From assembly GCA_963735455.1 (NCBI GenBank), contig CAVTKZ010000001.1:1-64000 (forward strand): 64,000 nucleotides of DNA, written 5' to 3'. The position numbers and the translations under genes are program-made. The notes under the pieces are model-generated. The model saw only the letters and a list, made by a program, of their open reading frames with translations. It was not told the origin of the DNA and ran no database searches. Below, piece after piece: positions 18,566 through 26,767 of the stretch (its first letter is position 1; every line of letters begins with the position of its first letter). Origin of the DNA: Palsa-1033 sp963735455. Its GTDB lineage: Bacteria; Chloroflexota; Limnocylindria; Limnocylindrales; CSP1-4.

Positions 18566-19344
18566 GCTTCCTCCTTGAGCGGCCCGGTCCGGGCCTGGCT
18601 GCCGATCCAGACATGTCCGTCGGCGAACTGCTCGGCCTTCCAGATCGGGGCCCGGGCCTTGAGCTCGTCGATCGCGTAGCGGGCCGCCTCGAAGGCCGCC
18701 TCGCGATGCTCGGCGGCCGCCACGACCGCGACGCTGACCTCGCCCAGGGGGACCGACCCCAGGCGATGGACGAGCCCGATCCGGCGCACCCCGAAGCGGG
18801 CGTCGATCTCGTCCGCGATCGCCCCCAGCGTGCGCTCGGCCAGGGTCTCGTGGGCTTCGTACTCGAGGGCTTCCACCCGGCGCCCGGCGTGGCGGGCCGC
18901 TTCTGCCTCCTGGCCGGGAGCCGGCGTGCCGGCCGTCGCCCGGGTCCGGCCGACGAAGCCGCACAGTGCGCCATCGACCTCGGTCGCCAGCCGCCCGCCG
19001 AGCTCGGCCAGGATCTCCAGGCCGAACGGCTCGGCGCGCAGCTCGATGATCCGCCTCCGCGGGCCGGAATCGGCCTCGGCGGGCCGGCCCCCGCTGCCCC
19101 CGCTGACCGGCGGGATGCAGGCCAGCTCGTCGCCATCGGCCAGGACCTCGGTCGGCTCGGCGTAGGTCCCGTTGCGGGCGAAGCGGACCGCCGACCGCCC
19201 CGAAGCCAGGGCCGGATGCTCGACGACGAGGGCCGCCCAGGCCATCTCGATCGAGGCCCCGGCCGGCAGGCCGAGGTCCACCTGGCGCCGTCCGGCAAGC
19301 TCGCGCTGGACCGCGAACAGGCGGACCCGGACGTGGATCGACAT
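18562..19344 (-). CDS. Fused molybdopterin synthase, MoaD-MoaE
   Basis: Converts cyclic pyranopterin monophosphate to molybdopterin. Residues 1-85 are a MoaD ubiquitin-like domain (VRVRLFAVQRELAGRR) ending in IPPVSGGSGG. Residues about 105-260 are MoaE (ALCGFVGRTR, LEYEAHETLAERTLG, VHRLGSVPLGEVSVAVV, KARAPIWKAEQF). MoaD must carry sulfur on a free C-terminal Gly-Gly. The GG pairs in the junction are therefore candidate processing sites, as in the M. tuberculosis fusion MoaX. ATG 19344 gives 260 aa. No other molybdenum cofactor gene is in the window. It lies between the O-methyltransferase and dppA. Confidence 0.92.
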   Translation of the reverse strand: MSIHVRVRLFAVQRELAGRRQVDLGLPAGASIEMAWAALVVEHPALASGRSAVRFARNGTYAEPTEVLADGDELACIPPVSGGSGGRPAEADSGPRRRIIELRAEPFGLEILAELGGRLATEVDGALCGFVGRTRATAGTPAPGQEAEAARHAGRRVEALEYEAHETLAERTLGAIADEIDARFGVRRIGLVHRLGSVPLGEVSVAVVAAAEHREAAFEAARYAIDELKARAPIWKAEQFADGHVWIGSQARTGPLKEEA

Positions 19345-19361
19345 GGCCTGCCCGGCTCGGC

Positions 19362-20024
19362 TCAGGTGCGGACCGTGGCCACGAGCAGGCCGTCGCCGAC
19401 CGGCAGGATCGTGGCCACCAGGTCGGCATCGGCCAGGACCGTGGCGTTGAACGCGCGCAGCTCGGCCGCCCCGGACCGGGTCGAAGCCGGGTCGGAGACA
19501 GAGCCGCTCCACAGGACGTTGTCGGCAATGATCAGGGCCCCGGGCGCCAGCCGCGGGCGGAGGGCGTCGAGGTAGGCCTGGTACTCGGGCTTGAGGGCAT
19601 CGATGAACAGCAGGTCGAAGGGGCCGGCCAGGGCCGGCTCGGCAGCGCCGGCCGCGAAGGCCTCGAGGGCCGGGCGATTGACCACCACGATCTGCTCGTC
19701 GGCGATGCCGGCCTGGCGCCACCAGCCGCGGGCCCGGTCGGTCCGCGAGCGGTCCGGATCGATCGTCACGATCGTGCCCCCAGCCGGCTGGCCGAGCGCC
19801 ATCCAGAGGGTCGAGTAGCCGAACGCGGTGCCCACCTCGACGATCCGGCGGCGGTTGGCGGCGAGCGCACCGAGGACCCGGCCGCCGGCCCGGTCGAGGA
19901 TCGGGACGTCCTCGGGCAGCGCCGCGGCCTCGACCGCCAGCAGGGCCGGATGCGGCGGCCGCCCGATCGACTCGATGTAGTCGCGCTCCACCCGGCCCGG
20001 GACGTAGCCGTCGCTGGTGCTCAT
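19362..20024 (-). CDS. Class I SAM-dependent O-methyltransferase (caffeoyl-CoA/catechol type)
   Basis: A 220-residue methyltransferase of the O-methyltransferase family 3. RIVEVGTAFGYSTLWMA is the SAM-binding motif I, GGTIVTIDPD motif II with the acidic ribose-binding residue, FDLLFIDALKPEYQAYLDA the metal-binding region, and LIIADNVLWSG the loop typical of this family. Length is standard. The substrate is unknown; bacterial members methylate catechols and other diols. It precedes the MoaD-MoaE fusion by 17 bases. Confidence 0.9.
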   Translation of the reverse strand: MSTSDGYVPGRVERDYIESIGRPPHPALLAVEAAALPEDVPILDRAGGRVLGALAANRRRIVEVGTAFGYSTLWMALGQPAGGTIVTIDPDRSRTDRARGWWRQAGIADEQIVVVNRPALEAFAAGAAEPALAGPFDLLFIDALKPEYQAYLDALRPRLAPGALIIADNVLWSGSVSDPASTRSGAAELRAFNATVLADADLVATILPVGDGLLVATVRT

Positions 20025-20046
20025 CGATTCCTCCTGTCGGCCTCGG

Positions 20047-20883
20047 TCACGCGATCAGCCTGGCTCCGAAATACAGGCCGGCGGCCAGGATCGTGCCGGC
20101 CGCGATCGAGCCCACGTTGATGTACAGCAGGCCGGTCGCCGACTCCATCGAGCGCGAGCGAGCCGTCTGGATCGCCGCCCAGGACACGACCAGCGGGAAG
20201 ACCAGGCCGACGAGCAGGCGCAGCCAGACGAACTGGGCCCATGGGCCGGTCAGCGGCGCGAACGGCCCGCCGCCGCTGCCGGCTCCCAGCAGCATCGACG
20301 CCGCGAAGAGCAGGACCTGGGCGCCGACGAGCGCGAAGAGGAGCCGGCTGAGCAGGATCAGGGGCGCCTCGGGCAGCTTGGGCGTGACCAGGTACCAGTG
20401 GCCGAGGATCATCGCCACGAAGACCCCGCCGGTCGCCGCCGCCAGGAGCAGGTCCTGGCCGAAGGCCACGATCGTGCCCAGCGGTCCCCCGCCCCAGGCC
20501 AGGGCTCCGGCGGCGATCGCCCCGATCCCGGCCAGGAGGCCGGCGATGGCAATCAGCGGCCCGATCGGACGGCCCAGGACGAACGCATAGGTGAGGGCCA
20601 GGATCGCGAACGCGATCAAGGCGTCGTCGCGCGGCGTGGTCCAGGCGGGATCGATGGCGACCGTCGAGCCGGGCAGGGCGGCCGCCTGAACGAGGGCCCC
20701 GTCGCTGAGGTGGGCGAGCAGCCCGAAACCCGCCGCGCAGGCCGCGCTGAAGCCCAGGAAGCCGCGCGTCGCCGCGGTCCTCGAGCGCATCAGGACGACC
20801 GCCCCGAAGGCACCCACGCCGAGGGCGGTGAGCAGCGTCCAGTTGATGAACGCGAGGTTCTCCGCGATCCGCTGGGCCGGCAT
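20047..20883 (-). CDS. Multi-pass membrane protein of unknown function
   Basis: I do not recognise a family. ATG 20883 gives 278 aa with about eight hydrophobic segments, for instance AFINWTLLTALGVGAFGAVV near the start and GSIAAGTILAAGLYFGARL at the end. The central sequence AMILGHWYLVTPKLPEAPL is the most distinctive part. The His in it, in a membrane segment, could be a ligand, but this is a guess. The -10 box TACACT (20890-20895) lies six bases upstream of the ATG. It is the first gene of the - strand operon running to 13453, so it may be expressed with the methyltransferase and peptidase genes. Confidence 0.75.
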   Translation of the reverse strand: MPAQRIAENLAFINWTLLTALGVGAFGAVVLMRSRTAATRGFLGFSAACAAGFGLLAHLSDGALVQAAALPGSTVAIDPAWTTPRDDALIAFAILALTYAFVLGRPIGPLIAIAGLLAGIGAIAAGALAWGGGPLGTIVAFGQDLLLAAATGGVFVAMILGHWYLVTPKLPEAPLILLSRLLFALVGAQVLLFAASMLLGAGSGGGPFAPLTGPWAQFVWLRLLVGLVFPLVVSWAAIQTARSRSMESATGLLYINVGSIAAGTILAAGLYFGARLIA

Positions 20884-20889
20884 CGTCCG

Positions 20890-20899
20890 AGTGTACGAT
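20890..20899. promoter_or_regulatory. Overlapping divergent -10 boxes
   Basis: AGTGTACGAT holds TACACT on the - strand, six bases before ATG 20883, and TACGAT on the + strand, ahead of the hydrolase. The two promoters overlap, so RNA polymerase would compete for the site. Confidence 0.5.
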
Positions 20900-20918
20900 G
20901 GACCGACGGAGGTACCTG

Positions 20919-21650
20919 ATGGCATTGAACAAGGGCACCCAGATCACCTGGCACGGCCACGCCTGTGTCGAGGTGACGACCCCCGGCGACAAGACGATCC
21001 TGTTCGACCCGTGGTTCGGCAATCCGCTCAGCGTCAAGCCGGCGAACGCGGTCGAGCGTTGCGACCTGCTCCTCGTGACCCACGGCCACGGTGACCACCT
21101 GGGCGATGCCGTGGCCCTCGGCAGCCGCCTCCGGCCGGCCTGGCCGGCGATCCACGAGCTGAGCCTGTGGCTGGCCCGGCAGCTGCCCGGCGGCGCCGAC
21201 CAGGTCACGGGCATGAACAAGGGCGGCACGGTCGAGCTGGCCGGCCTGAAGGTGACCATGACCCGGGCCGAGCACTCAGCCGGCGACTGGAATGCCGAGG
21301 CCGGCGTCCCCCTCTACCTGGGCGAGCCGGCCGGCTTCGTGGTCGAGCTCGAGAATGGCTTCCGGATCTACCACGCCGGCGATACCGATGTCTTCGGCGA
21401 CATGGCCCTGATCCGGGACTTGCACAAGCCGGACCTGGCGATCCTGCCGATCGGCGGCCACTACACGATGGGGCCGGCCCAGGCGGCGGTGGCCGTCGGC
21501 CTGCTCGGAGTCCAGCACGTGATGCCGATCCATTACGGCACGTTCCCGGCCCTGGCGGGGACCCCCGCCCAGCTGCGGACCGCCCTCGCGGAGCGTGGCC
21601 TGAAGGGCGTCACCGTCTACGATCCGGCCCCGGGCGGGACGATCTCCTAG
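20919..21650 (+). CDS. Metal-dependent hydrolase, UPF0173 (YtkL-like metallo-beta-lactamase fold)
   Basis: A 243-aa member of the UPF0173 hydrolases. Zinc-binding motifs are visible: ITWHGHACVEV at the N-terminus, LLVTHGHGDHLGDA (the HxHxDH motif), RAEHSAGDW, YHAGDTDVFGDM and MPIHYGTFPAL. The ATG at 20919 is chosen because GGAGGT precedes it with good spacing. The in-frame ATG 20898 lies inside the -10 box. Substrate is unknown for the family. It ends at a strong bidirectional terminator. Confidence 0.93.
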   Translation: MALNKGTQITWHGHACVEVTTPGDKTILFDPWFGNPLSVKPANAVERCDLLLVTHGHGDHLGDAVALGSRLRPAWPAIHELSLWLARQLPGGADQVTGMNKGGTVELAGLKVTMTRAEHSAGDWNAEAGVPLYLGEPAGFVVELENGFRIYHAGDTDVFGDMALIRDLHKPDLAILPIGGHYTMGPAQAAVAVGLLGVQHVMPIHYGTFPALAGTPAQLRTALAERGLKGVTVYDPAPGGTIS

Positions 21651-21703
21651 CTTCGCCACGCGGCGCCCACCGAGCGCACGCCCAGCCCGCCGCCTGAATC
21701 GAA

Positions 21704-21738
21704 AAGCGAGGCACGTCCCTGGCAGACGTGCCTCGCTT
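21704..21738. terminator. Bidirectional intrinsic terminator
   Basis: A perfect 14-bp stem (AAGCGAGGCACGTC against its complement) with a seven-base loop. The - strand side is followed by TTTT and the + strand side by TTCGTTCGG. It separates the convergent hydrolase and surface-protein genes. Confidence 0.85.
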
Positions 21739-21769
21739 CGTTCGGTCTCGGGGACCGCGGACGGGTTGC

Positions 21770-22435
21770 CTAGCGGCGGCGGCGCCGAATGCTGGGGTTG
21801 ACCGCGTGTCGCTTGGTCGGCAGCGGGGCGAACCCGACGACCAGGACGACGACCGCAAAGAGGATCAGGAGGAAGCCGATGCTCGAGGCCGGGCTCGACG
21901 GCGGCGCCTGGTTGACGGTGCTCGTCGCCGGGACGGTCGGGTGGGGCCGGCTGGTCGCGGCCAGGACGCTGCCCGTCGGGGTCGGAGTCGGGGGCGTCGG
22001 CGTGGGGGGCGTCGGCGTGGCGTCCTGGCAGGCGTCGACGCTCAGGTTGAACGTCTTGCTGAAGCCCAGGCTGCCCGTCGGGTCATCGCCGGCAAGGACG
22101 GTCACGACGGCCACATGGGCCGCCGTCGGGTCGCCGCCCGGGAAGGTGTTGCTGTAGTTGGTCGTGAAGTCGGTCGTCGGCAGGATGACCGTGCCGTCGA
22201 TCGTGATCATGATCGAGTTCACGACGCCGGTGCTGAAGTCGCTCATGTCGACGCTCAGGACCGGGACCGGTGGATTGGCGTCGTTGCAGTTGAACGCTGC
22301 GGCGAGGCCATGGGCCTGCACGATCCCCGCGGAAAGCGGGAGCAGTCCGCCCACGGCCAGGAAGAGGGCCGCAACCGAGCCCGCGACGCGGCGGCCCCGT
22401 GCTGCACCTAGGAACGGCCTGCTGATGGTGGCCAA
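21770..22435 (-). CDS. Exported, C-terminally membrane-anchored surface protein
   Basis: A 221-residue protein of unknown function with a clear export layout. A positively charged N-terminus (RRVAGSVAALFLAVGGLLPL) ends in a signal cleavage region near AHGLAAAFN. An extracellular domain of about 100 residues with two cysteines (FNCNDANPP and VDACQD) is followed by a Pro/Thr linker (TPTPPTPTPPTPTPT). A transmembrane segment (IGFLLILFAVVVLVVGFAPL) and a basic tail ending RRRRR follow. The tail could act as a stop-transfer or sorting signal. A promoter is visible upstream. I recognise no named domain. Confidence 0.8.
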   Translation of the reverse strand: MATISRPFLGAARGRRVAGSVAALFLAVGGLLPLSAGIVQAHGLAAAFNCNDANPPVPVLSVDMSDFSTGVVNSIMITIDGTVILPTTDFTTNYSNTFPGGDPTAAHVAVVTVLAGDDPTGSLGFSKTFNLSVDACQDATPTPPTPTPPTPTPTGSVLAATSRPHPTVPATSTVNQAPPSSPASSIGFLLILFAVVVLVVGFAPLPTKRHAVNPSIRRRRR

Positions 22436-22504
22436 TTGAGCCTCCGGGAAGAACCGGCTGGGATGAAGGACGATGACTTGGGTCGAGCCGGCGGGCGACC
22501 CCTC

Positions 22505-22540
22505 GTACTAGTACTTTAGCGCCAGCCGCGCGCCCGTCAA
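22505..22540 (-). promoter_or_regulatory. Promoter of the surface-protein gene with overlapping palindrome
   Basis: On the - strand TTGACG (22535-22540) and TAAAGT (22513-22518) are spaced by 16 bases. A perfect palindrome GTACTAGTAC (22505-22514) overlaps the -10 box and could be an operator. Confidence 0.55.
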
Positions 22541-22600
22541 CGAATCAGACGCCACCAGACCGCCCAGGCCGATCGGGAGTCGGTGCGACACTGCACCGGA

Positions 22601-24874
22601 CTATCGGCGGGTCGGCACCCCGGCCAGGACGACCAGGGCGTCGACGGCGATCGCCCCGAGCTCGCCGGCGATCACCGGGTTCAGGTCCACTTCGCGCAGG
22701 TCCGCCCGCTCCCAGGCCAGGTCGCCGAGGGCCACGATCAGGCCCACGATCGCCGCCCGGTCAACGGCCGGCCGGCCGCGCCAGTCGGCGAGGATCGCTG
22801 CGCCACGGAGGCGGTCGAGCATCGCCTCGGCAGTCCGCGCACCGAGCGGCGCGAGCTCGAGGGCCACGTCGTCGAGGGCCTCGGCCAGGGTCCCGCCCAG
22901 GCCGACCAGCACGACCGGCCCGAACTGGGGGTCGTGCCGGAGCCCGACGATCAGCTCCAGGCCGGGGCCGACCTGTGGCTCGACGAGCAGCCCGCGGAGG
23001 CCGATCGGCCTGGTCCGGCCAAGCGCCAGCAACTCCCCGGCGGCGGCACGGACCTCGTCCGGAGTGCCCAGGTCGAGGCGCACGCCGCCGATCTCGGTCT
23101 TGTGGGCCAGGTCGCGGGCATCGAGCTTGAGCACGACCGGATAGCCCATCTCCGTGGCGGCGGCGACGGCGCCGTCGGGATCCACGACCGCCCGGGCGGC
23201 GACGACCGGCAGCCCGGCGGCGGCAAGCAGGGCCAGGCTCTCGAGCTCGGGCAGGATCCCCGGGGCCGGCCTGTCCGGGTGAGAAGTGGCGAGCTCTGGC
23301 GGTGCGGCGGCGGCATCGTCGGCCTCGAAGGCTGGATCGTGGCCCAGCGGCGTCCGGTCGCGGGCCAGCTCGGGCCAGCCGGGGCGCCGCGGACCGTGCA
23401 CCAGCCGATCGTCCCGGGCAGCCTCCCAGGCGGTTCGCCCGGCGATCGCGGCGAGCGCCTCGGTCGTCCCGCGCAGGCAGGGGATCCCACCGGCGGCAAC
23501 CAGGAGGGCCAGGATCTCGGGCGTCGGCTCGCCCGAGGTGAGCGAGATATAGACCGGCAGCACCTCGGGCCGGGCCGCGGTCGCGTCGATCAGGGCCTGG
23601 GTCACCCCTTCGGCGACGGCCACCTCGCTGGGCAGCGAGCGATACGGGAAGTCGTGGACGATCGCGACGACGTCGTAGCCACCCGAGGCGGCGAATGCCT
23701 CGAGGACGGCCGGGTAGGCGACCCGCTCGTCGAGGGCGCCCCATGGGTCGATCGGATTGCCGATGTAGCCGAGGGTCGGCAGGTCGCGCAGGATCGCCGC
23801 CCGGGCGGCCTCGGGAACGGCCGGCAGGTTCGTCCCGACCCGCTCGGCCAGGTCGGCGATCAGCGAGGCCTCACCGGTCGAGACGGTCACGATCCCGGTC
23901 CGGCCCAGCCCCACCCCGCGGCCGGTGCGGCGGCAGCCGGCATGCAGCTCGGCCGCCTCGAACAGGGCGTCCAGGTCGGTGCAGCGGACCACCCCGGCCG
24001 CGGCGAGGGCGGCGTCGGTCGCCCGGGTCTCGCCGGCGAGCGAGCCGGAGTGGGCGACCGCGGCGGCCTGCGCCTGCGGGCTCCGGCCGACCTTCAGGGC
24101 GATGATCGGCTTGCCCAGCTCGAGGGCCCGGTCGGCCAGGGCCAGGAAGCGCTCCGGGCGCTTGAAGCCCTCGACGAACAGGATCACCGCGTCGGTCTCG
24201 GGATCGTCGAGGCAGTAGGCCAGGTAGTCACACACGTCGAGGACCACTTCGCTGCCCGCGCCGATGATCCGGCTGAAGCCGATCCGGGTCCCGAAATGGA
24301 TGAAGGCGTCGGTCACCGAGCCGCTCTGGGCGATCCCGGCCACGTGGCCGCGGGGCGCCCAGGGGTTGATATCGCCGATGTAGACCGCGCTGTTCGAGAC
24401 TCGGTCGATCATGCCCATGCAGTTCGGGCCGAGGATCGCCAGGCCGTTGCGGAGGGCGATCTCGCGTACTTCGCGCTGCATCCTGGCGGCCGCCTCGCCG
24501 CCTTCGACCACCCCGCCGCCGGGGATCAGCACGCTCCGGGCTCCGACCCGCGCGGCCTCGTCGGTGACGCTCGCGGCCCGGAGCGGGTTGAGGGCGACCA
24601 GGACGCTGTCGGGGACCTCCGGCAATGACGCCAGGTCGGGGTAGCAGGGCGAGCCCCAGGCTTCCTGATACTTGGGATTGACGAAGTAGCAGGTGGTCGG
24701 GCTGCCCATCGTCAGCAGGTTGTCGCGGACCGTCTGGGCGATATCCGAGCGGGGCGATGCGCCGACCACCGCCACCGAGCGGGGGGCGAAGAGGGCGTGG
24801 AGGTCGATCGCGGGCCGCTCCGGGGCTCTGCCTGGCGAGGCCTTCCCGCCACCCGACCGCGTATCGGCGGTCAT
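22601..24874 (-). CDS. Acyl-CoA synthetase, NDP-forming (acetyl-CoA synthetase ADP-forming, fused alpha-beta)
   Basis: Interconverts acyl-CoA + ADP/GDP + Pi and acid + ATP/GTP + CoA. ATG 24874 gives 757 aa, the size of fused alpha-beta enzymes. The CoA-binding domain (SVAVVGASPRSDIAQTVRDN) comes first, then the ligase-CoA domain with the phosphorylated His in VAHSGSLAGE. The C-terminal ATP-grasp part has GYPVVLKLDARDLAHKTEIGG and LREVDLNPVI. The ATG overlaps the acyl-CoA dehydrogenase stop (ATGA), so the two are translationally coupled. That suggests energy recovery from acyl-CoA formed in acid or amino acid oxidation. Substrate not determined. Confidence 0.93.
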   Translation of the reverse strand: MTADTRSGGGKASPGRAPERPAIDLHALFAPRSVAVVGASPRSDIAQTVRDNLLTMGSPTTCYFVNPKYQEAWGSPCYPDLASLPEVPDSVLVALNPLRAASVTDEAARVGARSVLIPGGGVVEGGEAAARMQREVREIALRNGLAILGPNCMGMIDRVSNSAVYIGDINPWAPRGHVAGIAQSGSVTDAFIHFGTRIGFSRIIGAGSEVVLDVCDYLAYCLDDPETDAVILFVEGFKRPERFLALADRALELGKPIIALKVGRSPQAQAAAVAHSGSLAGETRATDAALAAAGVVRCTDLDALFEAAELHAGCRRTGRGVGLGRTGIVTVSTGEASLIADLAERVGTNLPAVPEAARAAILRDLPTLGYIGNPIDPWGALDERVAYPAVLEAFAASGGYDVVAIVHDFPYRSLPSEVAVAEGVTQALIDATAARPEVLPVYISLTSGEPTPEILALLVAAGGIPCLRGTTEALAAIAGRTAWEAARDDRLVHGPRRPGWPELARDRTPLGHDPAFEADDAAAAPPELATSHPDRPAPGILPELESLALLAAAGLPVVAARAVVDPDGAVAAATEMGYPVVLKLDARDLAHKTEIGGVRLDLGTPDEVRAAAGELLALGRTRPIGLRGLLVEPQVGPGLELIVGLRHDPQFGPVVLVGLGGTLAEALDDVALELAPLGARTAEAMLDRLRGAAILADWRGRPAVDRAAIVGLIVALGDLAWERADLREVDLNPVIAGELGAIAVDALVVLAGVPTRR

Positions 24875-26052
24875 CCCTCCCCGACCACCCGGCCGACGCC
24901 CCGCTTCTCGAGCGAGCGGGCAATGATCAGGCGCTGGATCTCCGAGGTGCCTTCCCAGATCCGGTCGACGCGCAGCTCCCGGAAGAAGCGCTCGGCCGGG
25001 TTCTCGCGCATGTAGCCCCGGCCGCCGAAGACCTGGACCACCCGATCGGCACAGCGGAAAGCGGCCTCCGAGGCGAACAGCTTGGCGATCGAGGCCCGGG
25101 CGTGGACCACCTTGGGGTCGGCGCCGCTGTCGGCCAGCCAGGCGCATTCCCGGGTCAGGAGCCGGGCCGCAGCGGCGTCGGCCGCCGAGTCGGCCAGCGG
25201 GAAGCTGACCCCCTGGAAGTCATAGATCCGCTCGCCGAACTGGATCCGGCTCGTCGACCACTCCACGGCCAGGGCCAGGAGGCGCTCCATCGCGCCGGAG
25301 CAGCGCGCCCCAATGTGGATCCGCTCCTCGACGAACCACTCATTGGTGAGCTGGTCTGCCTGGCCCACGCCGCCCAGGATCGCCCCGGCCGGCACCCGGA
25401 CGTCCTCGAGGATGAACTGGGGATGGCGGTCGGCGAACGTGTGCATGTAGTCGGGGTCGTGGCTCAGGCGCAGGCCGGGCGTGTCGTAGTCGACCAGGAA
25501 GAGCGTCGGCAGGCGCTGCTCGCCGTCGACGACGATCGCGTGGAAGATCATGAAATCGGTGTCGTCGGGCCCGGTCACGAACCACTTCTCGCCGTTCAGG
25601 ACGTACTCGCCGGTGGCCGCGTCCCGGATGGCCGTGGCGGCCATCGTCCGGGCGTCCGAGCCGGCGTCCTTCTCGGTGATCGCGTAGCTCCCATTGCGCT
25701 CGCCCCGGATCGACGGGTCGAGATAGCGCGCCCGCTGCTCGGGGTTGCAGTGGAGCAGGACGTTGTAGGCGCCGGGGATGTACGACCACAGGCCGCCGGT
25801 CACCTGGCCGAGCTGCTCGTGGACGATCACCTGCTCCATGACGGTCCAGCCCTGGCCGCCGACGGCTTTGGGCAGCGAGCCGGCGTGCAAGTTGGCCTCG
25901 ATCGCCGCTCGACGGAACTCGTCGCCGAGCGCCTTGGGCAGGACCCCGTGGTCGTGCTCGAACTGCGCTTCGTGGGGCTGGAGGACGTCCTGGCTGTAGC
26001 GCCGGGCACGCTCGCGCAGCTCCTGGAGCTCAGGGGTCAGGGCGAAGTCCAT
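24871..26052 (-). CDS. Acyl-CoA dehydrogenase
   Basis: FAD-dependent alpha,beta-dehydrogenation of an acyl-CoA. The start is ATG 26052 (MDFALTPELQELRERARRYS), giving 393 aa, the usual length. The open frame reaches back to 26310, but the extra residues are not conserved. Visible features are YAITEKDAGSDARTM (flavin-binding loop), KWFVTGPDDTDFMIF, RIQFGERIYDFQGV and the C-terminal QVFGGRGYMRENPAERFFRELR, followed by RIWEGTSEIQRLIIARSL with the Glu-Gly-Thr region. Coupled to the acyl-CoA synthetase gene. Confidence 0.95.
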   Translation of the reverse strand: MDFALTPELQELRERARRYSQDVLQPHEAQFEHDHGVLPKALGDEFRRAAIEANLHAGSLPKAVGGQGWTVMEQVIVHEQLGQVTGGLWSYIPGAYNVLLHCNPEQRARYLDPSIRGERNGSYAITEKDAGSDARTMAATAIRDAATGEYVLNGEKWFVTGPDDTDFMIFHAIVVDGEQRLPTLFLVDYDTPGLRLSHDPDYMHTFADRHPQFILEDVRVPAGAILGGVGQADQLTNEWFVEERIHIGARCSGAMERLLALAVEWSTSRIQFGERIYDFQGVSFPLADSAADAAAARLLTRECAWLADSGADPKVVHARASIAKLFASEAAFRCADRVVQVFGGRGYMRENPAERFFRELRVDRIWEGTSEIQRLIIARSLEKRGVGRVVGEG

Positions 26053-26280
26053 GACCTCATGGTGGCCCGCTCGGTGGGACGCGGCGCGTGCCGTCGCGGG
26101 CGGTGGAACGGCCTGACTTCTGGCGCCTGCCTCGTCCGGGCCCGTGAGCGTGCCGTCCACGGCCGGTCTGTTGCGCTCTCTAGCTTGGTAGCGGTACGCC
26201 GTGACGGTCGCACGCCCAGGTCGATCGCTAGCAATGTCCGTCATATCCGAGCCAGCGGCAGCCCGCGGCGGCGGGCGCGT

Positions 26281-26450
26281 TACCACAACTACGCTTAGGC
26301 AGCGCTCCACGCGGGACGCGACTGGCCGATCCGCGGCGGCTCGACGGCTGTGAGGCTCCCGCTACTGGCAGGCGTGGTATTGCCGCGCTCTACAGGCACG
26401 GGCGGAGTCTGCGAGCTGGATCTCAGCGCTCCCTAAGCTTAGTCGTGGTA
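26281..26450. repeat. Inverted-repeat-bounded element, family D (170 bp)
   Basis: The ends are 26-base inverted repeats matching at 23 positions. The left arm (26281-26306) begins TACCACAACTACGCTTAGG and the reversed right arm (26425-26450) begins TACCACGACTAAGCTTAGG. There is no ORF inside. It could be a MITE-like remnant or a structured RNA. Confidence 0.6.
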
Positions 26451-26673
26451 TCCGACCCGCCTGCCCAGGAGCACCGACGTCGTGGAGATAAGGCAGGCGA
26501 TTAGCAGGAGCCGTAATGAGCGCCATGGAGCCTCGCGGCGGTCCACGACACGCTCAAATCGTCGGTTCTACTCGTGGGGCTGATATTCGGGCGCTCTGGA
26601 GCGCCAAAGCCGTGCGCGGCCGCGGACAAACGTTCTCGGTAGTGATCGGGCTTATGCGGCCGACCTTGGCCAG

Positions 26674-26760
26674 GCCGCGGCCGAACCGGGCGCCGCGGCC
26701 GAACCGGGCGCCGCGGCCGAACCGGGCGCCGCGGCCGAACCGGGCGCCGCTGCCGAACCC
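26674..26760. repeat. 18-bp tandem repeat, 4.8 copies
   Basis: The unit GCCGCGGCCGAACCGGGC repeats four times perfectly and a fifth time partly, ending eight bases from the aldehyde dehydrogenase stop. Read on the - strand in one frame it encodes a Gly-Ser-Ala-Ala-Ala-Pro repeat, but not in the dehydrogenase frame. Confidence 0.9.
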
Positions 26761-26767
26761 GCGGCGC

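Larger units (their letters stand above)
26053..26767. other. 715-base intergenic region with repeats, no supported gene
   Basis: It holds an inverted-repeat-bounded element (26281-26450) and an 18-bp tandem repeat (26674-26760). Between them, 26451-26640 is less GC-rich than the surroundings. An AGGAG followed by ATG 26516 opens a frame using ATT, TCT, ACT and CTT codons, rare in neighbours. That frame runs into the tandem repeat and then antisense of the dehydrogenase, so I do not call it a gene. Confidence 0.5.
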
